Shown here piece by piece: positions 55,454 to 64,000 of a DNA stretch of 64,000 bases; within the stretch, counting starts at the first letter, position 1, and each line of letters begins with the position of its first letter. A program made the translations under genes and the position numbers. Source of the stretch: Paracidovorax cattleyae (GTDB lineage Bacteria; Pseudomonadota; Gammaproteobacteria; Burkholderiales; Burkholderiaceae_C); assembly GCF_900104515.1 (NCBI RefSeq), contig NZ_FNJL01000015.1:1-64000 (forward strand), in the 5' to 3' direction. The notes under the pieces are model-generated. The model was not told the DNA's origin and did no database searches. It was given only the letters and a program-made list of their open reading frames with translations.

Positions 55454-55511
55454 TGGCAGCAGCCAGGCGGTGCTCTCCGCCGGGCCGGCCGTGCTTTCCG
55501 CCCTCCACCCC

Positions 55512-58226
55512 ATGGCCCTCGATCCCGCGCACCCGCATGCAGCGCCCGTCCGCATGCCTCCCTCCACCCCGGCCGCGCCGGACCGTCGGCGCAGGACATT
55601 CGCATGGCCCGGGCTGCGGGCCGCCATCGTCCAGCTGCACTGGTTCGTCGGCATCACGGCCGGCACCCTGCTCGTGGTGATTGGCCTGTCGGGCGCACTG
55701 CTGGCCTTCCGCGAGGAAATCCTCGACCTGTTCAACCCGGGCGTGCGCCATGTCGCGCCCCAGGCCGGCCCGGCGCTGGCGCCGCCCCAGTTGCTGGAAG
55801 CCCTGTCCCGCGACGGCGCAGCCGGGCGCCGCGTGAATGTGCTTACCGTGCAATCCACTCCGGGCGTGGCTGCACGGGTCGGCTTCGCCGCCCTGCCCGG
55901 CGAGCACCGCGGCGATACGCAATACCTGCATCCCTACACCGGCGCCGCGCAGCCCGCACTGCGCGGGGACGACTTCTTCGAATGGGTGGAAGCCCTGCAC
56001 CGCTGGCTGTTGCTGCCGCGCGAGCCGGGCCGCGTGGCCTCCGGCGTGCTGGCACTGTGCCTGCTGGGCCTGTCGCTGTCCGGGCTGTACCTGCGCTGGC
56101 CCCGCCACCCGCTGCGCTGGCGCACCTGGTTCGCGCTCGACACGCACCGCAAGGGCCGCCCCTTCCTCTGGAGCCTGCACGCGGTGGCCGGTACCTGGGT
56201 TCTGGCCGTCTATGTGGGGCTCACCGCCACCGGGCTGTACTGGGCCTTCGACACCGTCCGCGATACCGTGGACGCCTGGGCCGGACAGGCGCGCGCGCCC
56301 CGCCAGGCCATGGCCGCCTCATCGCGCGCCACCAAGGCATCGGCAGACCCGGCCCGCCCCATGGATCTCGCCCCTGCCTGGCGTGCGTTCGCGCAGCGGG
56401 CGCCGGACTGGCAGACGGTCGTGTTGCGGATGCCCCAGCGTGCGGACCAGCCCCTGCAGATCCTCTGGCTGGACCGGAACGCGCCGCACGACCGTGCCCG
56501 CCACCGCATGGTGATCGACACGGCGACCGGCGCGGTCGCCACGGACGACCGCTACGGCCAGCGCAGTGCCGCGGTGCGCGCGCTCTCCACCTTCTACCCG
56601 CTGCACATGGGCACGTACTTCGGCCTGCCCGGCCGCATCGCGGTCACCGCTGCGGCCCTGGCCCTGCCGCTTTTCGCCGTGACGGGCTGGATGCTCTACC
56701 TCGGCCGGCGCCGCCAGCGCAGGGAGGCCGAGGCCGCCCGGCAGGCCGTGGCGGTGCCCGCCGGGCCCCTCACCGCCAGCGGCTCCTCGAACGCGGCGGA
56801 CACCGTCCTGGTGGCCTACGCCAGCCAGTCGGGAACGGCCGAGCGCATCGCCCAGCAGACGGCAGCGGCCCTGCACCAGTCCGGACTGCCCTCCCAGGTC
56901 CGCGCGCTGCAGCATCTCGCACCGGAAGACCTCGCGGGCCATGCGCGCATCCTGGTCGTGGCCAGCAGTTTCGGCGAAGGCGAGCCGCCGGACACGGCGC
57001 GGCGCTTCATGCGCCTCCTGCAGCGTGGACCATCGCAGGGCGCCCATCCGCTCGCATCCGTGCGCTATGCGCTGCTGGCGCTCGGCGACCGGCACTACGC
57101 GCACTTCTGCGGATTCGGCCATGCCCTGGACGGGGAGCTGCGCCGCTGGGGCGCGCAGCCCCTGTTCCCGCTGATCGAGGTGGACGGCGGCGACGCCGGC
57201 GCCCTGGCCCGCTGGCGCGAAGCGCTCACGGCACTGGACGGCGCGCAGACCTGGACCGCCGACGCCCCCGCCCTGCAGGCCCCGCCGCTCCCGGCGGACC
57301 TGGAGGCCTGGCGGCTCGAAAGCCGTGAAACGCTCAATCCTGGCAGCCTGGGCAACCCTCTGGTGGAGATCATGCTGAAGCCCGCGTTGGCCGGCACCCC
57401 GCTCCACTGGCCGGCCGGGGCGCTCGTGGACCTGCTGCCTCGCCAGCCCGCGGATGCGGTCGAGCGCTGGCTGCACGAGGCAGACCTCGACGGCCAGGCC
57501 CCGGTGCAGGCCGGTGGCGCGCCCGGGCCGCTGGCCGACATGCTGGCGCGCAGCGTCCTCCCCGCCCTGCCGCTACCGGAACGCCTCCATCCGCAGGCCT
57601 GCGCGGATGCGCTGGTTCCCCTGGCGCCCCGCACCTATTCCATCGCGTCCCTGCCCGAAGACGGCGCGCTGCAGCTGCTGGTGCGCCAGGAGCGGCATGC
57701 GCAGGGCCTGGGCATCGCGTCCGGCTGGCTGACCGCACATGCGCCGCTGGGCAGCATCCAGGCGCTGCGCTTCGCCGACAACCCGTGCTTCGGCCTCGAA
57801 GGCACCGAAGGACGCCCCTGCCTCTTCATCGGCAACGGCTCCGGGCTGGCGGGCCTGCGGTCACTGCTGCGCGCCCGCGTGCGCGACGGGCAGCAGCGCA
57901 ACTGGCTGCTCTTCGGCGAGCGGCAGCGCGCGACCGACACCCTGTGCGCCGAGGAAATCGCGCTCTGGCAGGACCGGGGCTGCCTGCCGCGCCTGGACCG
58001 GGTGTTTTCCCGCGACGCCGATGCCCCGCACCGCTATGTGCAGGATGCCCTGCGGGCGGCCATGCCGGAACTGCGCCGGTGGCTGGACGATGGGGCCGTG
58101 GTGTTCGTGTGCGGCAGCGCCGAAGGCATGGGCTCCGGCGTGGACCATGTGCTCTCCGAAGCGCTGGGCGCCGAAGGCATGGACGCGCTCATCGACGCCG
58201 GCCGCTACCGGCGCGACGTCTATTGA
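55512..58226 (+). CDS. PepSY-membrane / flavodoxin / FAD-NADPH reductase fusion, probable iron(-siderophore) reductase
   Basis: From the ATG at 55512 the product has 904 residues; a GTG at 55470 and an ATG at 55554 are alternatives, none with a clear ribosome-binding site. The N-terminal half is a PepSY-associated membrane module with four helices (LRAAIVQLHWFVGITAGTLLVVIGLSGALLAF, FLWSLHAVAGTWVLAVYVGLTATGLYWAF, IAVTAAALALPLFAVTGWMLYLGRR). Then come a flavodoxin domain (about 440-580; VAYASQSGTAERIAQQTAAAL, SSFGEGEPPDTARRF) and an FAD/NADPH reductase part (RTYSIASLPEDG, FIGNGSGLAGLRSLLRARV, VFVCGSAEGMGSGVDHVL). Such fusions pass electrons from NADPH across the membrane. A Fur box sits just upstream, which points to periplasmic reduction of ferric siderophores. 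Confidence 0.85.
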   Translation: MALDPAHPHAAPVRMPPSTPAAPDRRRRTFAWPGLRAAIVQLHWFVGITAGTLLVVIGLSGALLAFREEILDLFNPGVRHVAPQAGPALAPPQLLEALSRDGAAGRRVNVLTVQSTPGVAARVGFAALPGEHRGDTQYLHPYTGAAQPALRGDDFFEWVEALHRWLLLPREPGRVASGVLALCLLGLSLSGLYLRWPRHPLRWRTWFALDTHRKGRPFLWSLHAVAGTWVLAVYVGLTATGLYWAFDTVRDTVDAWAGQARAPRQAMAASSRATKASADPARPMDLAPAWRAFAQRAPDWQTVVLRMPQRADQPLQILWLDRNAPHDRARHRMVIDTATGAVATDDRYGQRSAAVRALSTFYPLHMGTYFGLPGRIAVTAAALALPLFAVTGWMLYLGRRRQRREAEAARQAVAVPAGPLTASGSSNAADTVLVAYASQSGTAERIAQQTAAALHQSGLPSQVRALQHLAPEDLAGHARILVVASSFGEGEPPDTARRFMRLLQRGPSQGAHPLASVRYALLALGDRHYAHFCGFGHALDGELRRWGAQPLFPLIEVDGGDAGALARWREALTALDGAQTWTADAPALQAPPLPADLEAWRLESRETLNPGSLGNPLVEIMLKPALAGTPLHWPAGALVDLLPRQPADAVERWLHEADLDGQAPVQAGGAPGPLADMLARSVLPALPLPERLHPQACADALVPLAPRTYSIASLPEDGALQLLVRQERHAQGLGIASGWLTAHAPLGSIQALRFADNPCFGLEGTEGRPCLFIGNGSGLAGLRSLLRARVRDGQQRNWLLFGERQRATDTLCAEEIALWQDRGCLPRLDRVFSRDADAPHRYVQDALRAAMPELRRWLDDGAVVFVCGSAEGMGSGVDHVLSEALGAEGMDALIDAGRYRRDVY

Positions 58227-58266
58227 CGGGCGGCGGCGCAGGCCCGCTCCCCGGCAGCCGCGCTCT

Positions 58267-59202
58267 TCAGCGCAACTCGCCGTACTGGGTGTTGCTCAGG
58301 TCCGGAGCCGCCCGGTCATGGCCAGGCATCTCGGTGTCCTCGAAGCCCGGTGCCGAAGGCGCGGGCGGCAGCAGCGGCCCGGACCGCACCGTGGTGCCCG
58401 GCACGCTGGCCGCCGCAGGCTGCGCACGGCCCGTGGCCGCGGCGCTGCCCAGCGCACGCCGGAAGGCCGCGACTTCGTCCGCATCGATCGGTTCGTAGCC
58501 CTTGCCGGGCACTGCACCCGGCCGGGCGCCCTCCACCGGCACGGACGGTGCCAGCGAAGGAGGTATCTCGCGCGGAGCCAGCAGCGACACCGGTTCGGCG
58601 GCCCCAGGCTTTGGCACGGGAGCGTGGACCGGGGTGGGCACGGTGCGGGGCGGCAGCAGGGGCGCCGGGGCCGGGCCCTGCTTCGGATGCGCGTGCCCCG
58701 GGGCGGAGCCTGCATGCGCCGGCGCAAGGGAGGGATGCGGCGCGCCCTGCCCCGGCACCCCCACCGCCACGTGGTCGTTGATGCGCCAATAGACAGCCGT
58801 GACGAGGATGTCGAAACGCGACTTCGCGGTCTGCGCGATCAGGGCCTCGATCTCGCTCAGGCGCGCGGTCTCTCCGCCGTATTCGCGTCCCAGGTCGATC
58901 ATCACCAGGAACTGCCGGCCCCGCTGGTCGAGCGACAGCACCTTGAACTTGTAGCCCGCCGACAGCACGCTGGCGCGCACCATGGCATCGCGCACCACCG
59001 TATAGAGCAGCTCGCGCCGCTCCATGCGCTCGTTCTTGCGGTTGGCGGCGTGGTCGGCTGGTGCCGGCGGCACGGCCGGCCGCCCGTTGCGCCCCGGCAT
59101 GAGCGGGACCGTGGCATCCGCGTTCAGCAGCCCGGCCGGCTCCACCGCAGGGCGTGGCCGGGAAGAGGGCTTTTTGCGGGAAAACCAGCTGAACAGGGAC
59201 AT
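58267..59202 (-). CDS. Hypothetical protein with disordered Pro-rich tail
   Basis: The product has 311 residues. I do not recognise a named family. Residues 1-50 are basic then Pro-rich (MSLFSWFSRKKPSSRPRP). A compact folded part follows (about 55-150): RRELLYTVVRDAMVRASVLSAGYKFKVLSLDQRGRQFLVMIDLG, then LSEIEALIAQTAKSRFDILVTAVYWRIND, with alternating helices and strands. Residues 150-311 are low-complexity Pro/Ala/Gly. No signal peptide or membrane helix is seen. The N-terminus could bind membranes or nucleic acid through its basic cluster. It ends 40 bases from the PepSY gene on the opposite strand. Confidence 0.75.
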   Translation of the reverse strand: MSLFSWFSRKKPSSRPRPAVEPAGLLNADATVPLMPGRNGRPAVPPAPADHAANRKNERMERRELLYTVVRDAMVRASVLSAGYKFKVLSLDQRGRQFLVMIDLGREYGGETARLSEIEALIAQTAKSRFDILVTAVYWRINDHVAVGVPGQGAPHPSLAPAHAGSAPGHAHPKQGPAPAPLLPPRTVPTPVHAPVPKPGAAEPVSLLAPREIPPSLAPSVPVEGARPGAVPGKGYEPIDADEVAAFRRALGSAAATGRAQPAAASVPGTTVRSGPLLPPAPSAPGFEDTEMPGHDRAAPDLSNTQYGELR

Positions 59203-59320
59203 GCGGAGGGCCTTCTAGCGAGGATGCGGCAGATGGCAGCCAGTGTAGCTGCGGCTCCGCGGCCCGCCAGACTCCCGTGAGGGAACCTGGCGGCACGGTC
59301 ATCGTCCCGGCGAACGGATG

Positions 59321-59833
59321 TCAGGTTGCCGCAACACGGCGGCGCCGGTTGCCCAGGCGCCGGGACAGCACCGAGCCCGCCGCCATCGCGAGCGCCAGGG
59401 CCACGGCCGGCTGCCGGTTGGACAGCTCGGAAAACCGCAGTGCCGTGAGCGTCCACAGCCTGCTCGGCGAACCCGCCTGCACCGTGGCGCTGCGGGGCCG
59501 GTGCGAGAAGAAGGCCCCCTCGCCCACCACGGACCCGGCACCCACGATGGCCAGGCGCAGGCGCCCCTTCTCGTCCTCGTAGTGCACGCTGCAGTTGCCG
59601 CTCTCGATGAAATACAGCGTCCGGTCCTGCACCCCCTGGGTGAAGAGCGTGTGGCCCGCCTCCACCTGCATGGGCAGCAGGTAGCCGGCCAGCAGGTCCC
59701 ACTGTTCCGGCGTGAACGGGTTGTGCAGCCCATCCTCCGCCGTGGACTGGGAAACGGCCTGCACGAGGCCGCCGAGATCGGCCTGGAGCACGGTCGAGGA
59801 AGCGGGAGGGGTGGAGGACAGCACGGCATTCAT
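59321..59833 (-). CDS. Cyclic nucleotide-binding-domain (Crp-like sensor) protein without DNA-binding domain
   Basis: From the ATG at 59833 the product has 170 residues. A cNMP-binding beta-roll is evident at about 45-145: FTPEQWDLLAGYLLPMQVEAGHTLFTQGVQDRTLYFIESGNCSVHYEDEKGRLRLAIVGAGSVVGEGAFFSHRPRSATVQAGSPSRLWTL is its span, with the phosphate-cassette-like GEGAFFSHRPRSATV where a Crp-type protein binds the cyclic phosphate. After it is a hydrophobic segment (VALALAMAAGSVLSRRLG) instead of a helix-turn-helix, so it is not a transcription factor by itself. Ligand and output are unknown; with two diguanylate cyclases in the window, c-di-GMP cannot be excluded. Confidence 0.8.
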   Translation of the reverse strand: MNAVLSSTPPASSTVLQADLGGLVQAVSQSTAEDGLHNPFTPEQWDLLAGYLLPMQVEAGHTLFTQGVQDRTLYFIESGNCSVHYEDEKGRLRLAIVGAGSVVGEGAFFSHRPRSATVQAGSPSRLWTLTALRFSELSNRQPAVALALAMAAGSVLSRRLGNRRRRVAAT

Positions 59834-59931
59834 GGTGGCGGGACGGTATCCCCCCGGGCCTCGGCACACAAGGCAGGATTACGTCTTTTTACACACGCGA
59901 TCCACACCACGGAAACCGGCTGCCGCGCGCG

Positions 59932-61380
59932 CTACTTTCCGATGCAGAAGCTCGAGAAGATCACCCCCAGCAGGTCGTCGGACGTGAACTCCCCGGTGAT
60001 GGCATTGAGCGCCTGCTGCGCCAGCCGCAGTTCCTCCGCCAGCAGGTCGAGCGCGGGGCCGTCGGACGCCAGTTGCGCTGCCGCCTCCATCAGGTGCGCA
60101 TCCACCGCCTGCAGCGCTTCCAGGTGGCGGGCGCGGGCGGTGTAGATACCCTCCGGGGCAGACTGCCAGCCGGCGATGTCCAGCAGCACACGCCGCAGCC
60201 CGTCCAGGCCCTCGCCCGTGCGCGCGGACAGGCGCACGGTGGCCGCACGGCCGGGGACGCCCGCCACGGGTGCGCCACCTGCCGCGGTCCCTGCGGGGCC
60301 TTCTGCGCGATCGCTCTTGTTCCACACATCGACCACGGGCACCTGCGCCGGCGCCATGCCGGCGAGGCGGGCAGCGATCTCCGCATCCGCCGCTTCGTAA
60401 TCCGGCTGGCCCGCGCGCGTGAGGTCATGCAGGAACAGCACCGCGTCGGCCGCCGCGATTTCCTGCCAGGCGCGCTCGATGCCGATCCGCTCCACCTCGT
60501 CGTCGCTCTCGCGCAGGCCCGCCGTGTCGATCACGTGCAGCGGCACGCCCTCGATCTGGATGGTCTGCTGCACCTTGTCGCGCGTGGTGCCGGCGATCGG
60601 CGTCACGATGGCCAGCTCCGCACCGGCCAGGGCATTCAGCAGCGAGCTCTTGCCCGCGTTGGGCTGGCCCGCGATCACCACCTTGATGCCCTCGCGCAGC
60701 AGCGCGCCCTGCCGCGTGCGGCCCATCACCTCCGCCAGCGTGCGCTGCAGCGCCGCCAGCTGGCCGTGGGCATCCGCCTTGCGCAGGAAGTCGATCTCCT
60801 CCTCGGGAAAGTCGAGCGTGGCTTCCACCAGCATGCGCAGGTGCACCAGCGCGTCGCGCAGCCGGTGGATCTCTTCCGAGAACGCGCCCGCCAGCGAGCG
60901 GCTGGCGCTGCGCGCGGCGGCCTCGGTGCTGGCGTCGATCAGGTCGGCGATCGCCTCGGCCTGCGCCAGGTCGATCTTGTCGTTCAGGAAGGCGCGCTCG
61001 GTGAACTCGCCGGGCCGCGCCAGCCGCAGGCCGGGCAGGCGGGGCCTGCCCGTGGCACGGTCGAGCTCGCCGGCAGCCTGCAGGCAGCGGGCCAGCAGCA
61101 GCTGCAGCACCACGGGGCCGCCATGGGCCTGCAGCTCCAGCACATCCTCGCCGGTGTAGCTGTGCGGCGCAGGAAAGTAGAGCGCCAGCCCCTGGTCGAT
61201 GGACTGGCCCGCAGCGTCGCGGAACGGCAGATAGGTGGCCTCGCGCGGCCGTAGCGTACGCCCGCACAGCGCCTCCACCACCGGGCCGACACCGCGGCCC
61301 GACACGCGCACGATGCCCACCGCGCCCCGCCCCGGTGCGGTGGCGATGGCGGCGATGGGATCGGTGTGGCGCGGCAGCAT
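59932..61380 (-). CDS. mnmE: tRNA uridine-5-carboxymethylaminomethyl modification GTPase MnmE
   Basis: From the ATG at 61380 the product has 482 residues; 61407 is an alternative that adds nine residues. The start fits the family, which opens with [22 protein letters not shown]. The N-terminal folate-binding domain is followed by a helical domain with an inserted G domain: G1 [17 protein letters not shown]2/G3 GTTRDKVQQ and DTAGLRES, G4 WNKSD. The invariant C-terminus FCIGK with its catalytic cysteine is intact. With MnmG it modifies the wobble uridine of several tRNAs. It normally follows yidC near the origin; here a solute-binding protein gene sits between them. Confidence 0.95.
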   Translation of the reverse strand: MLPRHTDPIAAIATAPGRGAVGIVRVSGRGVGPVVEALCGRTLRPREATYLPFRDAAGQSIDQGLALYFPAPHSYTGEDVLELQAHGGPVVLQLLLARCLQAAGELDRATGRPRLPGLRLARPGEFTERAFLNDKIDLAQAEAIADLIDASTEAAARSASRSLAGAFSEEIHRLRDALVHLRMLVEATLDFPEEEIDFLRKADAHGQLAALQRTLAEVMGRTRQGALLREGIKVVIAGQPNAGKSSLLNALAGAELAIVTPIAGTTRDKVQQTIQIEGVPLHVIDTAGLRESDDEVERIGIERAWQEIAAADAVLFLHDLTRAGQPDYEAADAEIAARLAGMAPAQVPVVDVWNKSDRAEGPAGTAAGGAPVAGVPGRAATVRLSARTGEGLDGLRRVLLDIAGWQSAPEGIYTARARHLEALQAVDAHLMEAAAQLASDGPALDLLAEELRLAQQALNAITGEFTSDDLLGVIFSSFCIGK

Positions 61381-61494
61381 GGGCGGAACGGCCGCGGGCG
61401 GCGGCATGGGATGAGGGGGAAGGCGCGCATGATAAGCCCGCCCCCGGTGCAGCACGGGCCGCGGGGCGCCCTCCCCGCGGTCCGCCGGCCCGGC

Positions 61495-63081
61495 TTACTT
61501 GAGGGTCGTCCAGTTGGGCATCGGGCGGTCGTCCGCACGGTGCGGCGTGTCCATGCCCTTGCGCATCGCCCAGGGGCGGATCTGGTGGTGCAGCGGCAGG
61601 TAGTAGTACTCGTCCTTGACCAGCTTCAGGGCATCGGCGATCAGCGCATCACGCCTGGCCTGATCCATCTCCACCTTGATCTGGCCGATCATGCCGTCGA
61701 GCTTGGCATCGCTGAACCGGCCGCCGTTGTACACGCCCGCCGCTGTCTTGCCGTCCTTCGTGGACATCAGCGAATCCAGCGAATAGAGCGCATCGAACGT
61801 GGCCACGCCCCAGCCGAACAGGTAGGCGTTCACGTCGTTGTTCATCACGCGGGTGACGAACTGCGACATCGGCGCCGTCTGCAGCGTGGTCTTCACGCCG
61901 ATGCGCGTCCACATCGCCGTCACGGCCTGGCAGATCGCCTCGTCGTTCACGTAGCGGTCGTTCGGGCAATCCAGCTTGATCGCGAAGCCGTTGGGGTAGC
62001 CCGCGTCGGCAAGCAGCTTCTTCGCGGCCTCGACGTCGTACTTGGAGGCGCGCTCTTCCAGGGTCTTGCTCCAGCCATGCACCATCGGCGCCACCATCGT
62101 GCCGGTGGGCACCGAGAGGTTGCGCATGGTGCGGCTGTGGATGGTCGCGGAATCGATGGCCTGGTAGAGCGCCTGGCGCACGCGCTTGTCCTTGAGCGGG
62201 TTCTTGCCCGGCGTGCCGGCGCCGGGCAGCTCGTCGCGGAACTGGTCCAGGCCCAGGTAGATGGTGCGGTTCTCGGCGCCCTCGATCAGCTTGATGTCGG
62301 GGCTGGCCTTCATGCGCGCCAGATCCTGCGGCGGCGGATCGGGCACGAAGTCCACCTGGCCGGAGATGAGCGCGGCCGAGCGCGTGGCGGCCGACTTGAT
62401 CGGCGTGAACACCACCTCGTCGATGTTGCCCGTCGGCTTGTCCCACCAGGCCGGGTTCTTCTTCATCGTGACCTTCACGTCGGGCTGCCAGCCCACCAGG
62501 ATGAAGGGACCGGTGCCGTTGGCGTTGCGCGAGGCGTAGTTCTCTTCCTTGCCCGCGTAGTCCTGTGCCTTCACCGAATTGTTCTTCTCGGCCCAGGCCT
62601 TGTTCATGATCCGAGCCTCGGTCAGCTCGCGCAGCAGCACCGGGCTGGGCCCCTTGAGGATCAGGTCCACGGTGAAGTCATCCACCTTCTTCACTTCCTT
62701 CACGCTCTGCACCGACGACTGCATGTTGGACGGCGGCGTCATCGCCCGCGTGAGCGAGAACACCACGTCGTCTGCCGTGAACGGGGCGCCGTCGTGGAAC
62801 TTGACCCCCTTGCGCAGTTCGAAGCGCACCTGCGTGGGCGAGACCTGCGTCCATTTCGTGGCCAGCGCGGGCTCGATCTGGTAGGTCTTGTCATAGCGCA
62901 CGAGGCTCTCGTACACCTGCTGCAGGAAGGCATGCGTGGTCTGGTGGTTCTGCGCGTGCGGGTCCACGGTCAGGATGTCGTTCGCGCCGGCCCAGCGCAG
63001 GGTGGCCGCATGGGCGGCACCGGTGCCGAGGAGCACGGCGAGGGCGATCGTTCCGAGGGATGAATTCAAACGCTGCTTCAT
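61495..63081 (-). CDS. Family 5 periplasmic solute-binding protein (peptide/nickel/opine type)
   Basis: The product has 528 residues. The ATG at 63081 has GGAGG 8 bases upstream. A signal peptide MKQRLNSSLGTIALAVLLGTGAAHA is cleaved before ATLRWAG. The SBP_bac_5 fold is evident: ANDILTVDPHAQNHQTTHAFLQQVYESLVRYDK, LRKGVKFHDGAPFTADDVVFSLTRAM, NGTGPFILVGWQPD, DKRVRQALYQAIDSATI and PLHHQIRPWAMRKGMD. No permease or ATPase genes adjoin it, so it must work with an ABC transporter encoded elsewhere. It interrupts the usual yidC-mnmE adjacency and looks like an insertion in that lineage. Confidence 0.92.
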   Translation of the reverse strand: MKQRLNSSLGTIALAVLLGTGAAHAATLRWAGANDILTVDPHAQNHQTTHAFLQQVYESLVRYDKTYQIEPALATKWTQVSPTQVRFELRKGVKFHDGAPFTADDVVFSLTRAMTPPSNMQSSVQSVKEVKKVDDFTVDLILKGPSPVLLRELTEARIMNKAWAEKNNSVKAQDYAGKEENYASRNANGTGPFILVGWQPDVKVTMKKNPAWWDKPTGNIDEVVFTPIKSAATRSAALISGQVDFVPDPPPQDLARMKASPDIKLIEGAENRTIYLGLDQFRDELPGAGTPGKNPLKDKRVRQALYQAIDSATIHSRTMRNLSVPTGTMVAPMVHGWSKTLEERASKYDVEAAKKLLADAGYPNGFAIKLDCPNDRYVNDEAICQAVTAMWTRIGVKTTLQTAPMSQFVTRVMNNDVNAYLFGWGVATFDALYSLDSLMSTKDGKTAAGVYNGGRFSDAKLDGMIGQIKVEMDQARRDALIADALKLVKDEYYYLPLHHQIRPWAMRKGMDTPHRADDRPMPNWTTLK

Positions 63082-63150
63082 CTGCAAGCCTCCAGTCAAA
63101 GGGGGTCGATGGAAAGACCACTAGCCTAGCAATCCTCGTACCCAAAAGAC

Positions 63151-63174
63151 AACGGCCACACGCAGGTGGCCGTT
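63151..63174 (-). terminator. Probable terminator after yidC
   Basis: AACGGCCAC (63151-63159) and GTGGCCGTT (63166-63174) form a perfect 9-base stem with a 6-base loop. Read leftward after yidC it is followed by GTCTTTTGGG, a weak T-tract. Confidence 0.6.
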
Positions 63175-63241
63175 GGGGATTGCCCGGATGGCGCGCCGAA
63201 AAACGGCGTCCGGGTCACGCAGCGAAGCGGATCAGTTCACG

Positions 63242-64000
63242 TCAGCGGAACTTCGGCAGGTTGAACTGCGGCGGCACGCCCATGCGCTTGTTGATGATCC
63301 ACTGCTGGGCGATCGACAGGATGTTGTTCGTCAGCCAGTACATCACCAGGCCGGCCGGGAAGAAGAAGAACATCACGCTGAAGATCAGCGGCATGAACCA
63401 CATCATCTTGGCCTGCATCGGATCCGGCGGCGCGGGGTTGAGCGCGGTCTGCAGCAGCGAGCTGGCCGTCATCAGCAGGGGCAGGATGAAGTACGGGTCG
63501 GGCGAGGACAGGTCGCGGATCCAGCCGATCCAGGGCGCGTTGCGCATTTCCACGCTCGACAGCAGCACCCAGTACAGCGCGATGAACACCGGGATCTGGA
63601 TCACGATGGGGAAGCAGCCGCCCATCGGGTTGACCTTCTCCTCGCGGTAGATGCGCATCATCTCCTGCTGCATCTGCTGCGGCTTGTCCTTCAGGCGCTC
63701 GCGCATCTCCATGATCTTGGGGTTGATGGCCTTCATCTTGGCCATGGAGGCATACGCCTTGGCGTTGAGCCAGTAGAAGGCGATCTTGAGCAGCAGCACC
63801 AGGCCCACGATGGACCAGCCCCAGTTGTTCAGGATCTTGTGCAGCTGTTCCAGCAGCCAGTAGAGCGGCTTGGCCAGGATCGTGAGCCAGCCGTAATCCT
63901 TCACCAGCTCCAGGCCGGGCGACAGCTTCTCCAGCATCGTCTCGATCTGCGGGCCGGCGAACAGGCGCGCGTCCAGCGTCTTCGACTGGCCCGGGGCGAT
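63242..64000 (-). CDS. yidC: Membrane protein insertase YidC, C-terminal part (cut by window edge)
   Basis: The frame enters from the right edge (coding [27 protein letters not shown]) and ends at 63242, 252 residues of the C-terminal half. It includes the end of the periplasmic domain and the five conserved insertase helices: [44 protein letters not shown], the cytoplasmic coiled loop [64 protein letters not shown], and [36 protein letters not shown]. It inserts proteins into the inner membrane, alone or with Sec. rnpA, rpmH and dnaA are expected further right. Confidence 0.95.
   Translation of the reverse strand: MAPGQSKTLDARLFAGPQIETMLEKLSPGLELVKDYGWLTILAKPLYWLLEQLHKILNNWGWSIVGLVLLLKIAFYWLNAKAYASMAKMKAINPKIMEMRERLKDKPQQMQQEMMRIYREEKVNPMGGCFPIVIQIPVFIALYWVLLSSVEMRNAPWIGWIRDLSSPDPYFILPLLMTASSLLQTALNPAPPDPMQAKMMWFMPLIFSVMFFFFPAGLVMYWLTNNILSIAQQWIINKRMGVPPQFNLPKFR

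Overview
The window is a GC-rich, gene-dense bacterial chromosome segment. Gene content (metXW pair, lptD-surA-ksgA, mnmE next to yidC, many LIV-type transporters and substrate-binding proteins) and protein style point to a betaproteobacterium of the Comamonadaceae, most likely Acidovorax/Paracidovorax. This is inferred from remembered family resemblance, not from a search. The right edge carries mnmE and the C-terminal part of yidC, which in most proteobacteria lie a few genes from the replication origin, so the origin is probably just beyond position 64000.

Layout. 1-2400 is an accessory patch: the end of an IS21-family element abutting a short type I-F-like CRISPR array with no cas genes in view, a decayed duplicate of a small gene, its intact copy, and a larger partner gene of unknown role. 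2500-7300 is a beta-alanine/malonate-semialdehyde type catabolic cluster under a divergent LysR regulator. 7300-9260 holds an OmpA-like lipoprotein, a wrecked GGDEF gene and a GntR/FCD regulator. 9300-16900 is one long operon: periplasmic binding protein, complete LIV-type ABC transporter, M20 amidohydrolase and MlrC-like M81 peptidase, with two strong palindromes in its control region. 16950-17900 holds a secreted protein and an amidase-like fragment that look frame-shifted. maeB, a barnase-like secreted RNase and its barstar follow.

22000-28800 is housekeeping (ksgA, surA, lptD, amgK-like kinase, rsmE). Translationally coupled to rsmE is a four-gene condensin-like system, MksF-MksE-MksB-MksG (Wadjet JetABCD type), a plasmid-defence system, at 28770-35031. 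Then come a diguanylate cyclase, an MFS carrier, an M20 peptidase, and an ethanolamine module (AraC regulator, permease, EutB, EutC) without microcompartment genes. A second diguanylate cyclase, metXW, a Gdt1/TMEM165-type manganese exporter behind a yybP-ykoY riboswitch, and two tandem glycine-rich RRM proteins follow. The RRM genes share a conserved leader whose hairpin buries the ribosome-binding site.

49500-64000 is mostly envelope and core functions: SDR, lptC-kdsC-kdsD, a Kef-type antiporter, apt, a Fur-box-preceded PepSY-flavoreductase, two small proteins of uncertain role, mnmE, a family 5 solute-binding protein wedged between mnmE and yidC, and yidC (cut by the window edge). No tRNA or rRNA genes were recognised. 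Many neighbouring genes overlap by the ATGA motif, indicating translationally coupled operons.
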